Below are positions 13,846-25,230 of a stretch of 64,000 bases of DNA, in pieces. Source of the DNA: Paratinospora sagittata. Lineage: Eukaryota; Streptophyta; Magnoliopsida; Ranunculales; Menispermaceae. Below the pieces are notes generated by a model. It was not told the DNA's origin. It saw only the letters and a list, made by a program, of their open reading frames with translations, and did not search any database. The translations under genes and the position numbers were made by a program. Where the stretch lies: NCBI GenBank assembly GCA_035771175.1, contig CM069603.1:21428286-21492285 (forward strand), given 5' to 3'. Every line of letters begins with the position of its first letter. The first letter of the stretch is position 1.

Positions 13846-15576
13846 GAAGTCATATCTCATGTCTAATGCATTAGTTTGATTTCTGGTGTGTAGGGTAACC
13901 CCTCAATCAATCTCAGCACTAAAACTCTGAAAATTGCAAAGTCTTCAAAATCACTTTCGGTGTAGTATTTCATTTTGAAAAAAATTATTTTCTGAAAGGT
14001 TTTAATCATAATTTTAATGAGTTTTCAATTAGTTAAAAGTGTTTAATCTTATATCAAAGTGGTATGAGTGAATGAAATGGTTCTTTAGTGTCAAAATATT
14101 AATTTTTCAAAAATAAGGCTATCCAGCAATTTTCACGTCTTAGACTAAAATCTAATATTTCTAACGAGAAAAATGTGGGCACTTCTGCTTGCTCAATTTT
14201 TCTATTCCTTCACAGTTTTGCCTGGTTATCTTAATTGAAATATTCTCTAGTAACACCTAGATGATTCCCATTGTCTCGCACGCCCAAAAAACTTTAGATT
14301 GAACAATGTTTTGAATTCAAATCATTTTGTAGTACTCTTGCTCTTTAACATTCAACTTCAAATTTTATAAAACACTCATTCTCTGATTTTAAAAAATACA
14401 ACACGCACGATATTTGCAAGTTAGATTAAGCCTTTCGAAGAGTTTTTCAAGAGAAGAAAGTAATGATTCTTGCCTTTGCAAAAAAAGGCTTCGAATTGAA
14501 TCAAAATTGCAATCTGTCTTGATGTTCAGCCAGTTCTTCATTTTATCCCTTGTGTGCTAAGATTTGCAGAGGCTATCCATTGTTTAAAACTCTAAGTATA
14601 TGAAGTGGTCTCGATAAGTTAACACATCAAAAAGGAACACATCACCTGTTTTGCATCAAGAACACATCAAACAATAGCTTTCGAATTCTACAAAGATCAA
14701 GCTCGAAGAACGAAGACATATCTCATGTCTAATGCATTAGTTTGATCTCTGGTGTGTAGGGTAACCCCTCGATCAATCTCAGCACTAAAACTCGGAAAAT
14801 TGCAAAGTCTTCAAAATCACTTTCGATATAGTATTTCATTTTGAAAAAAATGTTTTCTGAAAGGTTTTAATCATAATTTTAATGAGTTTTGAATTATTTA
14901 AAAGTGTTTAATCTTATATCAAAGTGGTATGAGTGAATGAAATGGTTCTTTAGTGTCAAAATATTAATTTTTCAAAAATAAGGCTATCCAGCAATTTTCA
15001 CGTCTTAGACTAAAATCTTATATTTCTAACGAGAAAAATGTGGGCACTTCTGCTTGCTCAATTTTTCTATTCCTTCACAGTTTTGCCTGCTTATCTTAAT
15101 TGAAATATTCTCAAGTAACACCTAGATGATTCCCATTGTCTCGCACGCCCAAAAAACTTTAGATTGAACAATGTTTTGAATTCAAATCATTTTGTAGTAC
15201 TCTTGCTCTTTAACATTCAACTTCAAATTTTATAAAACACTCATTCTTTGATTTTAAAAAATACAACACGCACGATATTTGCAAGTTAGATTGAGCTTTT
15301 CGAAGAGTTTTTCAAGAGAAGAAAGTAATGATTCTTGCCTTTGCAAAAAAAGGCTTCGAATTGAATCAAAATTGCAATCTGTCTTGTTGTTCAGCTAGTT
15401 CTTCATTTTATCCCTTGTGTGCTAAGATTTGCAGAGGCTATCCATTGTTTAAAACTCTAAGTATATGAGGTGGTCTCGATAAGATAACACATCAAAAAGG
15501 AACACATCACCTGTTTTGCATCAAGAACACATCAAACAATAGCTTTCGAATTCTACAAAGATCAAGCTCGAAGAAC

Positions 15577-18500
15577 GAAGACATATCTCATGTCTAATGC
15601 ATTAGTTTGATCTCTGGTGTGTAGGCTAACCCCTTGATCAATCTCAGCACTAAAACTCTGAAAATTGCAAAGTCTTCAAAATCACTTTCGATATAGTATT
15701 TCATTTTGAAAAAAATGTTTTCTGAAAGGTTTTAATCATAATTTTAATGAGTTTTGAATTATTTAAAAGTGTTTAATCTTATATCAAAGGGGTATGAGTG
15801 AATGAAATGGTTCTTTAGTGTCAAAATATTAATTTTTCAAAAATAAGGCTATCCAGCAATTTTCACGTCTTAGACTAAAATCTTATATTTCTAACGAGAA
15901 AAATGTGGGCACTTCTGCTTGCTCAATTTTTCTATTCCTTCACAGTTTTGCCTGCTTATCTTAATTGAAATATTCTCTAGTAACACCTAGATGATTCCCA
16001 TTGTCTCGCACGCCCAAAAAACTTTAGATTGAACAATGTTTTGAATTCAAATCATTTTGTAGTACTCTTGCTCTTTAACATTCAACTTCAAATTTTATAA
16101 TACACTCATTCTTTGATTTTAAAAAATACAACACGCACGATATTTGCAAGTTAGATTGAGCTTTTCGAAGAGTTTTTCAAGAGAAGAAAGTAATGATTCT
16201 TGCCTTTGCAAAAAAAGGCTTCGAATTGAATCAAAATTGAATCTGTCTCGATGTTCAGCTAGTTCTTCATTTTATCCCTTGTGTGCTAAGATTTGCAGAG
16301 GCTATCCATTGTTTAAAACTCTAAGTATATGAGGTGGTCTCGATAAGATAACACATCAAAAAGGAACACATCACCTGTTTTGCATCAAGAACACATCAAA
16401 CAATAGCTTTCGAATTCTACAAAGATCAAGCTCGAAGAACGAAGACATATCACATGCTAATGCATTAGTTTGATCTCTGGTGTGTAGGCTAACCCCTTGA
16501 TCAATCTCAGCACTAAAACTCTGAAAATTGCAAAGTCTTCAAAATCACTTTCGATATAGTATTTCATTTTGAAAAAAATGTTTTCTGAAAGGTTTTAATC
16601 ATAATTTTAATGAGTTTTGAATTATTTAAAAGTGTTTAATCTTATATCAAAGTGGTATGAGTCAATGAAATGGTTCTTTAGTGTCAAAATATTGATTTTT
16701 CAAAAATAAGGCTATCCTGCAATTTTCACGTCTTAGACTAAAATCTTATATTTCTAACGAGAAAAATGTGGGCACTTCTGCTTGCTCAATTTTTCTATTC
16801 CTTCACAGTTTTGCCTGGTTATCTTAATTGAAATATTCTCTAGTAACACCTAGATGATTCCCATTGTCTCGCACGCCCAAAAAACTTTAGATTGAACAAT
16901 GTTTTGAATTCAAATCATTTTGTAGTACTCTTGCTCTTTAACATTCAACTTCAAATTTTATAAAACACTCATTCTCTGATTTTAAAAAATACAGCACGCA
17001 CGATATTTGCAAGTTAGATTGAGCTTTTCGAAGAGTTTTTCAAGAGAAGAAAGTAATGATTCTTGCCTTTGCAAAAAAAGGCTTCGAATTGAATCAAAAT
17101 TGCAATCTGTCTTGATGTTCAGCTAGTTCTTCATTTTATCCCTTGTGTGCTAAGATTTGAAGAGGCTATCCATTGTTTAAAACTCTAAGTATATGAAGTT
17201 GTCTCGGTAAGATAACACATCAAAAAGGAACACATCACCTGTTTTCATCAAGAACACATCAAACAATAGCTTTCGAATTCTACAAAGATCAAGCTCGAAG
17301 AACGAAGACATATCTCATGTCTAATGCATTAGTTTGATTTCTGGTGTGTAGGATAACCCCTCGATCAATCTCAGCACTGAAACTCTGAAAATTGCAAAGT
17401 CTTTAAAATCACTTTCGATATAGTATTTCATTTTTACAAAAATGTTTTCTGAAAGGTTTTAATCATAATTTTAATGAGTTTTCAATTATTTAAAAGTGTT
17501 TATTCTTATATCAAAGTGTTTTGAGTCAATGAAATGGTTCTTTAGTGTCAAAATATTAATTTTTCAAAAATAAGGCTATCCAACAATTGGCACGTCTTAG
17601 ACTAAAATCTGATATTTCTAACGAGAAAAATGTGGGCACTTCTGCTTGCTCGATTTTCTATTCCTTCACAGTTTTGCCAGGTTATCTTAATTGAAATATT
17701 CTCTAGTAACACCTAGATGATTCCCATTGTCTCGCACGCCCAAAAAACTTTAGATTGAACAATGTTTTGAATTCAAAACATTTTGTAGTACTCTTGCTCT
17801 TTAACCTTCAACTTCAAATTTTATAAAACACTCATTCTCTGATTTTAAAAAATACAGCACGCACGATATTTGCAAGTTAGATTGAGCTTTTCGAAGAGTT
17901 TTTCAAGAGAAGAAAGTAATGATTCTTGCCTTTGCAAAAAAAGGCTTCGAATTGAATCAAAATTGCAATCTGTCTTGATGTTCAGCTAGTTCTTCATTTT
18001 ATCCCTTGTGTGCTAAGATTTGAAGAGGCTATCCATTGTTTAAAACTCTAAGTATATGAAGTTGTCTCGGTAAGATAACACATCAAAAAGGAACACATCA
18101 CCTGTTTTGCATCAAGAACACATCAAACAATAGCTTTCGAATTCTACAAAGATCAAGCTCGAAGAACGAAGACATATCTCATGTCTAATGCATTAGTTTG
18201 ATCTCTGGTGTGTAGGCTAACCCCTTGATCAATCTCAGCACTAAAACTCTGAAAATTGCAAAGTCTTCAAAATCACTTTCGATATAGTATTTCATTTTGA
18301 AAAAAATGTTTTCTGAAAGGTTTTAATCATAATTTTAATGAGTTTTGAATTATTTAAAAGTGTTTAATCTTATATCAAAGGGGTATGAGTGAATGAAATG
18401 GTTCTTTAGTGTCAAAATATTAATTTTTCAAAAATAAGGCTATCCAGCAATTTTCACGTCTTAGACTAAAATCTTATATTTCTAACGAGAAAAATGTGGG

Positions 18501-20758
18501 CACTTCTGCTTGCTCAATTTTTCTATTCCTTCACAGTTTTGCCTGCTTATCTTAATTGAAATATTCTCTAGTAACACCTAGATGATTCCCATTGTCTCGC
18601 ACGCCCAAAAAACTTTAGATTGAACAATGTTTTGAATTCAAATCATTTTGTAGTACTCTTGCTCTTTAACATTCAACTTCAAATTTTATAATACACTCAT
18701 TCTTTGATTTTAAAAAATACAACACGCACGATATTTGCAAGTTAGATTGAGCTTTTCGAAGAGTTTTTCAAGAGAAGAAAGTAATGATTCTTGCCTTTGC
18801 AAAAAAAGGCTTCGAATTGAATCAAAATTGAATCTGTCTCGATGTTCAGCTAGTTCTTCATTTTATCCCTTGTGTGCTAAGATTTGCAGAGGCTATCCAT
18901 TGTTTAAAACTCTAAGTATATGAGGTGGTCTCGATAAGATAACACATCAAAAAGGAACACATCACCTGTTTTGCATCAAGAACACATCAAACAATAGCTT
19001 TCGAATTCTACAAAGATCAAGCTCGAAGAACGAAGACATATCACATGCTAATGCATTAGTTTGATCTCTGGTGTGTAGGCTAACCCCTTGATCAATCTCA
19101 GCACTAAAACTCTGAAAATTGCAAAGTCTTCAAAATCACTTTCGATATAGTATTTCATTTTGAAAAAAATGTTTTCTGAAAGGTTTTAATCATAATTTTA
19201 ATGAGTTTTGAATTATTTAAAAGTGTTTAATCTTATATCAAAGTGGTATGAGTCAATGAAATGGTTCTTTAGTGTCAAAATATTGATTTTTCAAAAATAA
19301 GGCTATCCTGCAATTTTCACGTCTTAGACTAAAATCTTATATTTCTAACGAGAAAAATGTGGGCACTTCTGCTTGCTCAATTTTTCTATTCCTTCACAGT
19401 TTTGCCTGGTTATCTTAATTGAAATATTCTCTAGTAACACCTAGATGATTCCCATTGTCTCGCACGCCCAAAAAACTTTAGATTGAACAATGTTTTGAAT
19501 TCAAATCATTTTGTAGTACTCTTGCTCTTTAACATTCAACTTCAAATTTTATAAAACACTCATTCTCTGATTTTAAAAAATACAGCACGCACGATATTTG
19601 CAAGTTAGATTGAGCTTTTCGAAGAGTTTTTCAAGAGAAGAAAGTAATGATTCTTGCCTTTGCAAAAAAAGGCTTCGAATTGAATCAAAATTGCAATCTG
19701 TCTTGATGTTCAGCTAGTTCTTCATTTTATCCCTTGTGTGCTAAGATTTGAAGAGGCTATCCATTGTTTAAAACTCTAAGTATATGAAGTTGTCTCGGTA
19801 AGATAACACATCAAAAAGGAACACATCACCTGTTTTCATCAAGAACACATCAAACAATAGCTTTCGAATTCTACAAAGATCAAGCTCGAAGAACGAAGAC
19901 ATATCTCATGTCTAATGCATTAGTTTGATTTCTGGTGTGTAGGATAACCCCTCGATCAATCTCAGCACTGAAACTCTGAAAATTGCAAAGTCTTTAAAAT
20001 CACTTTCGATATAGTATTTCATTTTTACAAAAATGTTTTCTGAAAGGTTTTAATCATAATTTTAATGAGTTTTCAATTATTTAAAAGTGTTTATTCTTAT
20101 ATCAAAGTGTTTTGAGTCAATGAAATGGTTCTTTAGTGTCAAAATATTAATTTTTCAAAAATAAGGCTATCCAACAATTGGCACGTCTTAGACTAAAATC
20201 TGATATTTCTAACGAGAAAAATGTGGGCACTTCTGCTTGCTCGATTTTCTATTCCTTCACAGTTTTGCCAGGTTATCTTAATTGAAATATTCTCTAGTAA
20301 CACCTAGATGATTCCCATTGTCTCGCACGCCCAAAAAACTTTAGATTGAACAATGTTTTGAATTCAAAACATTTTGTAGTACTCTTGCTCTTTAACCTTC
20401 AACTTCAAATTTTATAAAACACTTATTGTCTGATTTTCAAAAATACGACACGCACGATATTTGCAAGTTAGATTGAGCTTTTCGAAGAGTTTTTCAAGAG
20501 AAGAAAGTAATGATTCTTGCCTTTGCAAAAAAAGGCTTCGAATTGAACCAAAATTGCAATCTGTCTTGATGTTCAGCTAGTTCTTAATTTTATCCCTTGT
20601 GTGCTAAGATTTGCAGAGGCTATCCATTGTTTAAAACTCTAAGTATATGAAGTTGTCTCGGTAAGATAACACATCAAAAAGGAACACATCACCTGTTTTA
20701 CATCAAGAACACATCAAACAATAGCTTTCGAATTCTACAAAGATCAAGCTCGAAGAAC
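15577..20758. repeat. Higher-order repeat: trimer duplicated, 2591-bp period
   Basis: Monomers at 15577, 16441 and 17304 recur at 18168, 19032 and 19895, exactly 2591 bp later. Diagnostic shared changes are AAAGGGGTATGAGTG and a one-base loss (TTGAATCTG for TTGCAATCTG) in the first unit, CACATGCTAATG and TATCCTGCAA in the second, and GTAGGATAACCCC in the third. The pair at 21625 and 22490 is a third, partial relative: it has the first two markers but keeps TTGCAATCTG. Monomer 27, which received the retrotransposon, is therefore a sister of those at 16441 and 19032, and these serve as empty-site references. Confidence 0.88.
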
Positions 20759-22542
20759 GAAGACATATCTCATGTCTAATGCATTAGTTTGATTTCTGGT
20801 GTGTAGGGTAACCCCTCGATCAATCTCAGCACTAATACTCAGAAAATTGCAAAGTCTTCAAAATCACTTTCGGTGTAGTATTTCATTTTGAAAAAAATTA
20901 TTTTCTGAAAGGTTTTAATCATAATTTTAATGAGTTTTCAATTAGTTAAAAGTGTTTAATCTTATATCAAAGTGGTATGAGTCCATGAAATGGTTCTTTA
21001 GTGTCAAAATATTAATTTTTCAAAAATAAGGCTATCCAGCAATTTTCACGTCTTAGACTAAAATCAAATATTTCTAACGAGGAAAATGTGGGCACTTCTG
21101 CTTGCTCAATTTTTCTATTCCTTCACAGTTTTGCCTGGTTATCTTAATTGAAATATTCTCTAGTAACACCTAGATGATTCCCATTGTCTCGCACGCCCAA
21201 AAAACTTTAGATTGAACAATGTTTTGAATTCAAATCATTTTGTAGTACTCTTGCTCTTTAACATTCAACTTCAAATTTTATAAAACACTCATTCTTTGAT
21301 TTTAAAAAATACAACACGCACGATATTTGCAAGTTAGATTGAGCTTTTCGAAGAGTTTTTCAAGAGAAGAAAGTAATGATTCTTGCCTTTGCAAAAAAAG
21401 GCTTCGAATTGAATCAAAATTGCAATCTGTCTTGATGTTCAGCTAGTTCTTCATTTTATCCCTTGTGTGCTAAGATTTGCAGAGGCTATCCATTGTTTAA
21501 AACTCTAAGTATATGAGGTGGTCTCGATAAGATAACACATCAAAAAGGAACACATCACCTGTTTTGCATCAAGAACACATCAAACAATAGCTTTCGAATT
21601 CTACAAAGATCAAGCTCGAAGAACGAAGACATATCTCATGTCTAATGCATTAGTTTGATCTCTGGTGTGTAGGCTAACCCCTTGATCAATCTCAGCACTA
21701 AAACTCTGAAAATTGCAAAGTCTTCAAAATCACTTTCGATATAGTATTTCATTTTGAAAAAAATGTTTTCTGAAAGGTTTTAATCATAATTTTAATGAGT
21801 TTTGAATTATTTAAAAGTGTTTAATCTTATATCAAAGGGGTATGAGTGATTGAAATGGTTCATTAGTGTCAAAATATTAATTTTTCAAAAATAAGGCTAT
21901 CCAGCAATTTTCACGTCTTAGACTAAAATCTTATATTTCTAACGAGAAAAATGTGGGCACTTCTGCTTGCTCAATTTTTCTATTCCTTCACAGTTTTGCC
22001 TGCTTATCTTAATTGAAATATTCTCTAGTAACACCTAGATGATTCCCATTGTCTCGCACGCCCAAAAAACTTTAGATTGAACAATGTTTTGAATTCAAAT
22101 CATTTTGTAGTACTCTTGCTCTTTAACATTCAACTTCAAATTTTATAATACACTCATTCTTTGATTTTAAAAAATACAACACGCACGATATTTGCAAGTT
22201 AGATTGAGCTTTTCGAAGAGTTTTTCAAGAGAAGAAAGTAATGATTCTTGCCTTTGCAAAAAAAGGCTTCGAATTGAATCAAAATTGCAATCTGTCTCGA
22301 TGTTCAGCTAGTTCTTCATTTTATCCCTTGTGTGCTAAGATTTGCAGAGGCTATCCATTGTTTAAAACTCTAAGTATATGAGGTGGTCTCGATAAGATAA
22401 CACATCAAAAAGGAACACATCACCTGTTTTGCATCAAGAACACATCAAACAATAGCTTTCGAATTCTACAAAGATCAAGCTCGAAGAACGAAGACATATC
22501 ACATGCTAATGCATTAGTTTGATCTCTGGTGTGTAGGCTAAC

Positions 22543-22547
22543 CCCTT
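22543..22547. other. Target-site duplication, left copy (CCCTT)
   Basis: The five bases before the 5' LTR are CCCTT, as are the five after the 3' LTR. Sister monomers at 16441 and 19032 read TAACCCCTTGATCAATC without interruption, so the duplicated target and insertion point are unambiguous. Five bp is the usual staggered cut for Ty3/gypsy integrases. Confidence 0.96.
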
Positions 22548-22566
22548 TGTAATACCCTGTATTTCA

Positions 22567-22567
<1 letters not shown>

Positions 22568-22608
<41 letters not shown>
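22568..22608 (+). repeat. Poly(A) tract in U3 of the 5' LTR
   Basis: Forty-one consecutive A, 20 bp inside the LTR start, followed by TTTACTATTTGAAA. The 3' LTR has 40 A at 31943-31982. The exact count may be affected by sequencing error in homopolymers. The same A-run plus TTTACTATTTGAAA arrangement recurs in the internal leader near 24570-24613. Confidence 0.9.
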
Positions 22609-22611
<3 letters not shown>

Positions 22612-22640
22612 ACTATTTGAAATTTTTACTATTTGGGCAA

Positions 22641-22986
22641 CGCCCGAACGTTCAGGCGCATGCCAGAACGTTCAGGCGCCTGCCAGAACGTTCAGGCGCC
22701 TGCCAGAACGTTCAGGCGGCATGCCAGAACGTTCAGGCGCCTGCCAGAACGTTCAGGCGCCTGCCAGAACGTTCAGGCGCCATGCCAGAACGTTCAGGCG
22801 CCTGCCAGAACGTTCAGGCGCCATGCCAGAACGTTCAGGCGCCTGCCAGAACGTTCAGGCGGCATGCCAGAACGTTCAGGCGCCATGCCAGAACGTTCAG
22901 GCGCCTGCCAGAACGTTCAGGCGCCATGCCAGAACGTTCAGGCGCCTGCCAGAACGTTCAGGCGCCTGCCAGAACGTTCAGGCGCA
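22641..22986 (+). repeat. U3 minisatellite, 17 units of 20-21 bp (5' LTR)
   Basis: The unit is TGCCAGAACGTTCAGGCGCC, with junction variants CC, CCA, GCA and CA between copies. Each unit holds the palindrome AACGTT, and each junction pairs CGCCTG with CAGGCG, so single strands could fold into serial hairpins. The block is strikingly GC-rich beside AT-rich surroundings and lies directly upstream of the TATA box, where promoter elements are expected. Reading frames through it (repeating PERSG, QNV, ARTFRR peptides) arise from the repeat and are not taken as genes. Confidence 0.95.
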
Positions 22987-22995
22987 CAAAATTTC

Positions 22996-23002
22996 TATAT
23001 AA
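22996..23002 (+). promoter_or_regulatory. TATA box of the 5' LTR promoter
   Basis: TATATAA followed by GG, 10 bp after the last U3 repeat. Plant start sites usually lie about 30 bp downstream, here near 23025-23035 in the pyrimidine-rich CTCATTCTCATTTCTCAC. That would place the U3/R boundary there. The start site is inferred, not mapped. Confidence 0.8.
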
Positions 23003-23123
23003 GGAACCCTCCTCATTCTCATTTCTCACACCAAACCAAAATCACCTTCTCTTGGGATTTTCTTCTCCTTTCCACGCCTTCTAAGTTTTTAGTTTTTGAG
23101 ACTCTCTAATCGAGACTCTCGGT

Positions 23124-23214
23124 GCGGTGCAACAAAGTTCTGTCCGGAGGAAAGCGCCAGATCTGAAAGCGGTGCAACGAAGTTCTGTCCGGAGAAAAGC
23201 ACCAGATCTGAAGG
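23124..23214 (+). repeat. 45-bp tandem duplication in R/U5 (5' LTR)
   Basis: Two copies start at 23124 and 23169 with GCGGTGCAAC(A/G)AAGTTCTG and end CCAGATCTGAA. They differ at a few bases (GGAGGAAAGCGCC against GGAGAAAAGCACC). The same pair is in the 3' LTR at 32457 and 32502. It lies in the ATG-free part of the predicted transcript leader, just before the possible splice donor near 23231. Confidence 0.88.
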
Positions 23215-23538
23215 TGGGGAACGAAATATAGGTTTGCGTGTTTTATAACTTTTATTAAAGTTTACATTCAATTATTGTTATATCTACTATTCATTTACAC
23301 TGCATTATGTCAATAATGTTATGACCTGAATGTGATAACTTTGCACGTCGTGATACCGACCCTGATAAGGTTCACTAGACGTTGCCAAAGTCAGTCTAAA
23401 TGTCAAGAAAGACCAGACCAGTAGACTAGACCAGTTCATGCATTGGCATCATACATATCACCACCTAGGGACGTATATGGTTTATGACTCATAGAATAGT
23501 TAGAAGCATTGCTCACTATTCATATTATTTCTCTGGAG

Positions 23539-23671
23539 AGGGACGTACATGTGAACCTGGCTACGCTGGGGAAGGACATGTACGTGAATCCAGAGCATTG
23601 TTCCTGAGGAGGGACGTACAGTGAGAACCTGGCTTCGCCCGGGGAAGGACACCAGTACGTGAACTCAGGCG
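23539..23671 (+). repeat. Duplicated hairpin-forming repeat in U5 (5' LTR)
   Basis: ACGTACATGT (23543-23552) and its exact reverse complement ACATGTACGT (23576-23585) flank a 23-nt loop. A diverged second copy follows, with ACGTAC (23614-23619) and GTACGT (23655-23660). Both loops share AACCTGGCT and GGGGAAGGAC, so this is a tandem duplication of an inverted repeat of about 70 bp. The 3' LTR has the same structure from 32872. An RNA structural role (packaging, dimerisation or processing) is conceivable but unproven. Confidence 0.8.
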
Positions 23672-24113
23672 ATGTACGATCATCAAACCATTAGTACGTG
23701 ACGGTGTCATGCATACATACATATTGATTGATTATGATGCTTACATGTGTATTTAAGATATTTGATATTGAAGTATGCTTTATTAATTGTTATACTCATG
23801 CACTATTTACCCACTGAGCGCGTTAAGCTCACTCCAATATTATCAAATCTTTCACAGGAAATTAGGGTGGACTGGGTGCAGGTTATGGGGCCCACATTTT
23901 GTACCCTTTGTATGAATCATTGGGGATTTTGGGAGTATGTTCCCTTGACCTTTTATGTACAAAAATATTCTGAATTATATGAAATTAGATTTGTACTGTG
24001 TACTGTATTTCCGCTGCGTACTCTGTTATTACCATTATGATTGTTCCAAATGCGCGCCCCGTCCGTGAGCGTACCGCCGGTTTAGGCGCGTCCGGGCGGG
24101 GTGTGACATTTAA

Positions 24114-24124
24114 TGGTATCAGAG
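24114..24124 (+). other. Primer binding site (tRNA-iMet type)
   Basis: TGGTATCAGAG lies 5 bp after the end of the 5' LTR. It matches the start of the usual plant initiator-methionine tRNA primer site, which primes minus-strand DNA synthesis in most Ty3/gypsy chromoviruses. Similarity falls off after about 11 nt (AGTACGG follows). Confidence 0.9.
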
Positions 24125-24274
24125 AGTACGGTCCACGGCCCGCCCAAGTCCACCAAATTAGGGAAAGAAACTATAGTTGATTTAAAAATACATATAGTAA
24201 TAATTTATTAGAAACTATATGTGTAGTTATTATTGAATATATGTATCTATATACATTAGTGTATATGAGGTACG

Positions 24275-24278
<4 letters not shown>

Positions 24279-24312
<34 letters not shown>

Positions 24313-24341
24313 CAAAAAATTTTTATTTTTTGAAAATTATT

Positions 24342-24378
<37 letters not shown>

Positions 24379-24570
24379 ATTTTTCGAAAATTATTTATTA
24401 AAAAAAAAAAAAAAAAAAAATTTATTTTTCGAAAAATATTTATTCGAATATTCGAAAAAAAAAAAAAAAATATTACTATTTGAAAAATATTTATTCGAAT
24501 ATTCGGAAAAAAAAAAAAAAAAAAAAAAATTTATTTTTCGAAAAAAAAAAATTTATTCAAATATTCGAAG

Positions 24571-24600
<30 letters not shown>
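24279..24600 (+). repeat. Interspersed poly(A)/TTTATTTTTCGAAAA repeat block
   Basis: Six or more A-runs of about 10-35 bases alternate with related spacers of the form TTTATTTTTCGAAAA and ATTTATTCGAATATTCG, which contain the palindromes TTCGAA and CGAATATTCG. The last run is followed by TTTACTATTTGAAA, the same string that follows the A-run in U3. Run lengths should be treated as approximate. Confidence 0.85.
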
Positions 24601-24602
<2 letters not shown>

Positions 24603-24745
24603 ACTATTTGAAAGTTCTAAAACTATATATATATGACTTCCATATATAGTTAGGATTAAAAATAACTATATATGATTTTTATATAGTCTCAATTTCCAAT
24701 ATATATAGTTGTGTTATGAAAACTATATATATAATTATGATTAAC

Positions 24746-25187
24746 TATGTCTATACCTTCATATGTGAATATGACATATATATACATTTTAAATAGTTGA
24801 TTTTTGAAAACTATATAGTTATGAGTCGATATGTCTATACATGTGAATACGACATATATACATCTAATCACTAATGAAAGAAAATTTCATTATGGCATAA
24901 ACATCAACAGAAAACTCGAAAATAATGTCTAGCAGACAAGACATAAATCTTAAAATAATTAAATATGTCTATACATTCATATGTGAATATGACATATATA
25001 CACAGTCCAAATAGTTGATTTTTGGACACTATATATAGTTATGATGAAATATGTCTATACATTCATAAGTGAATACGACATATATGCATCAAATCACTAA
25101 TGAAGAAAATCTCATGCTGGCATAAACATCAACAGAACACTCGAAACAAATGTCTAGCAGACAAAGCATAAATCTTAAAAATATTAG
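24746..25187 (+). repeat. Tandem duplication in the leader, 218-bp period
   Basis: The copy from 24746 and the copy from 24964 share TATGTCTATA, CATATGTGAATATGACATA, AATAGTTGATTTTTG, AATCACTAATGAA, GGCATAAACATCAACAGAA and TGTCTAGCAGACAA in the same order, with substitutions and small indels between. Their divergence shows the duplication is much older than the insertion itself. Each copy also holds a short internal echo of TATGTCTATACAT...GTGAATACGACATATA. Confidence 0.85.
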
Positions 25188-25220
25188 GAATATATTTTGT
25201 GTCTTTCACACAAATTTATT

Positions 25221-25230
25221 TTCCTTTCAG
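25221..25230 (+). promoter_or_regulatory. Predicted 3' splice acceptor before the extra ORF
   Basis: TTATTTTCCTTTCAG is a pyrimidine tract ending in CAG, followed by CAAAAGA and the ATG at 25238. The upstream leader is AT-rich, as plant introns are. This is a sequence-based prediction only. Confidence 0.5.

Larger units (their letters stand above)
1..22547. repeat. Satellite array, left arm (about 865-bp monomer)
   Basis: Twenty-six complete head-to-tail monomers plus the first 58 bp of monomer 27. Taking GAAGACATAT as the start, units begin at 1, 865, 1730, 2596, 3462, 4328, 5194, 6059, 6923, 7788, 8654, 9520, 10386, 11251, 12116, 12981, 13846, 14712, 15577, 16441, 17304, 18168, 19032, 19895, 20759, 21625 and 22490. 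Lengths are 863-866 bp, so variation is mostly substitution. All units share one orientation. The longest ORF in a monomer is about 62 codons and arises from a one-base deletion, so I see no coding capacity. The unit is AT-rich. No other transposable element interrupts these 22.5 kb. Centromeric, pericentromeric and subtelomeric locations are all possible; the sequence does not decide between them. Confidence 0.97.
22548..24108 (+). repeat. 5' LTR (1561 bp)
   Basis: Starts TGTAATACCC and ends GGGTGTGACA, an imperfect terminal inverted repeat (8 of 10 positions). U3 contains a run of 41 A and 17 copies of a 20-21-bp GC-rich repeat, then a TATA box. The R/U5 part has a 45-bp tandem duplication and two hairpin-forming repeats. 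Outside the length-variable runs I found two differences from the 3' LTR: C at 22645 against A at 32019, and T at 23986 against C at 33319. The 42-bp length difference is two U3 repeat units (41 bp) plus one A. An apparent 97-codon ORF (23747-24040) lies in U5 but has no recognisable features. Confidence 0.97.

Noticed and set aside
16144..16332. 62-codon ORF in the satellite, identical at 18735-18923
   Set aside because: It opens only because of a one-base loss (TTGAATCTG) shared by the two trimer copies. Other monomers have stops in this frame.
22641..22986. CRISPR-like array (short regular repeats)
   Set aside because: Units are contiguous with no unique spacers, and the context is a plant LTR.
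22617..23109. Overlapping ORFs of 93-158 codons with repeating PERSG/QNV/ARTFRR peptides in the 5' LTR (and again at 31991-32442)
   Set aside because: They are open in all three frames because the 20-21-bp U3 repeat lacks stops. They end soon after the repeat, lie mostly upstream of the TATA box, and change frame with unit number.
23089..23271. 60-codon minus-strand ORF in R/U5 with a repeated LSSGQNFVAP-type peptide
   Set aside because: The peptide repeat comes from the 45-bp DNA duplication read on the opposite strand; there is no other support.
23747..24040. 97-codon ORF in U5, identical in both LTRs (23747-24040 and 33080-33373)
   Set aside because: Identity only reflects LTR duplication at insertion. 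No domain, signal or biased composition suggests a protein.
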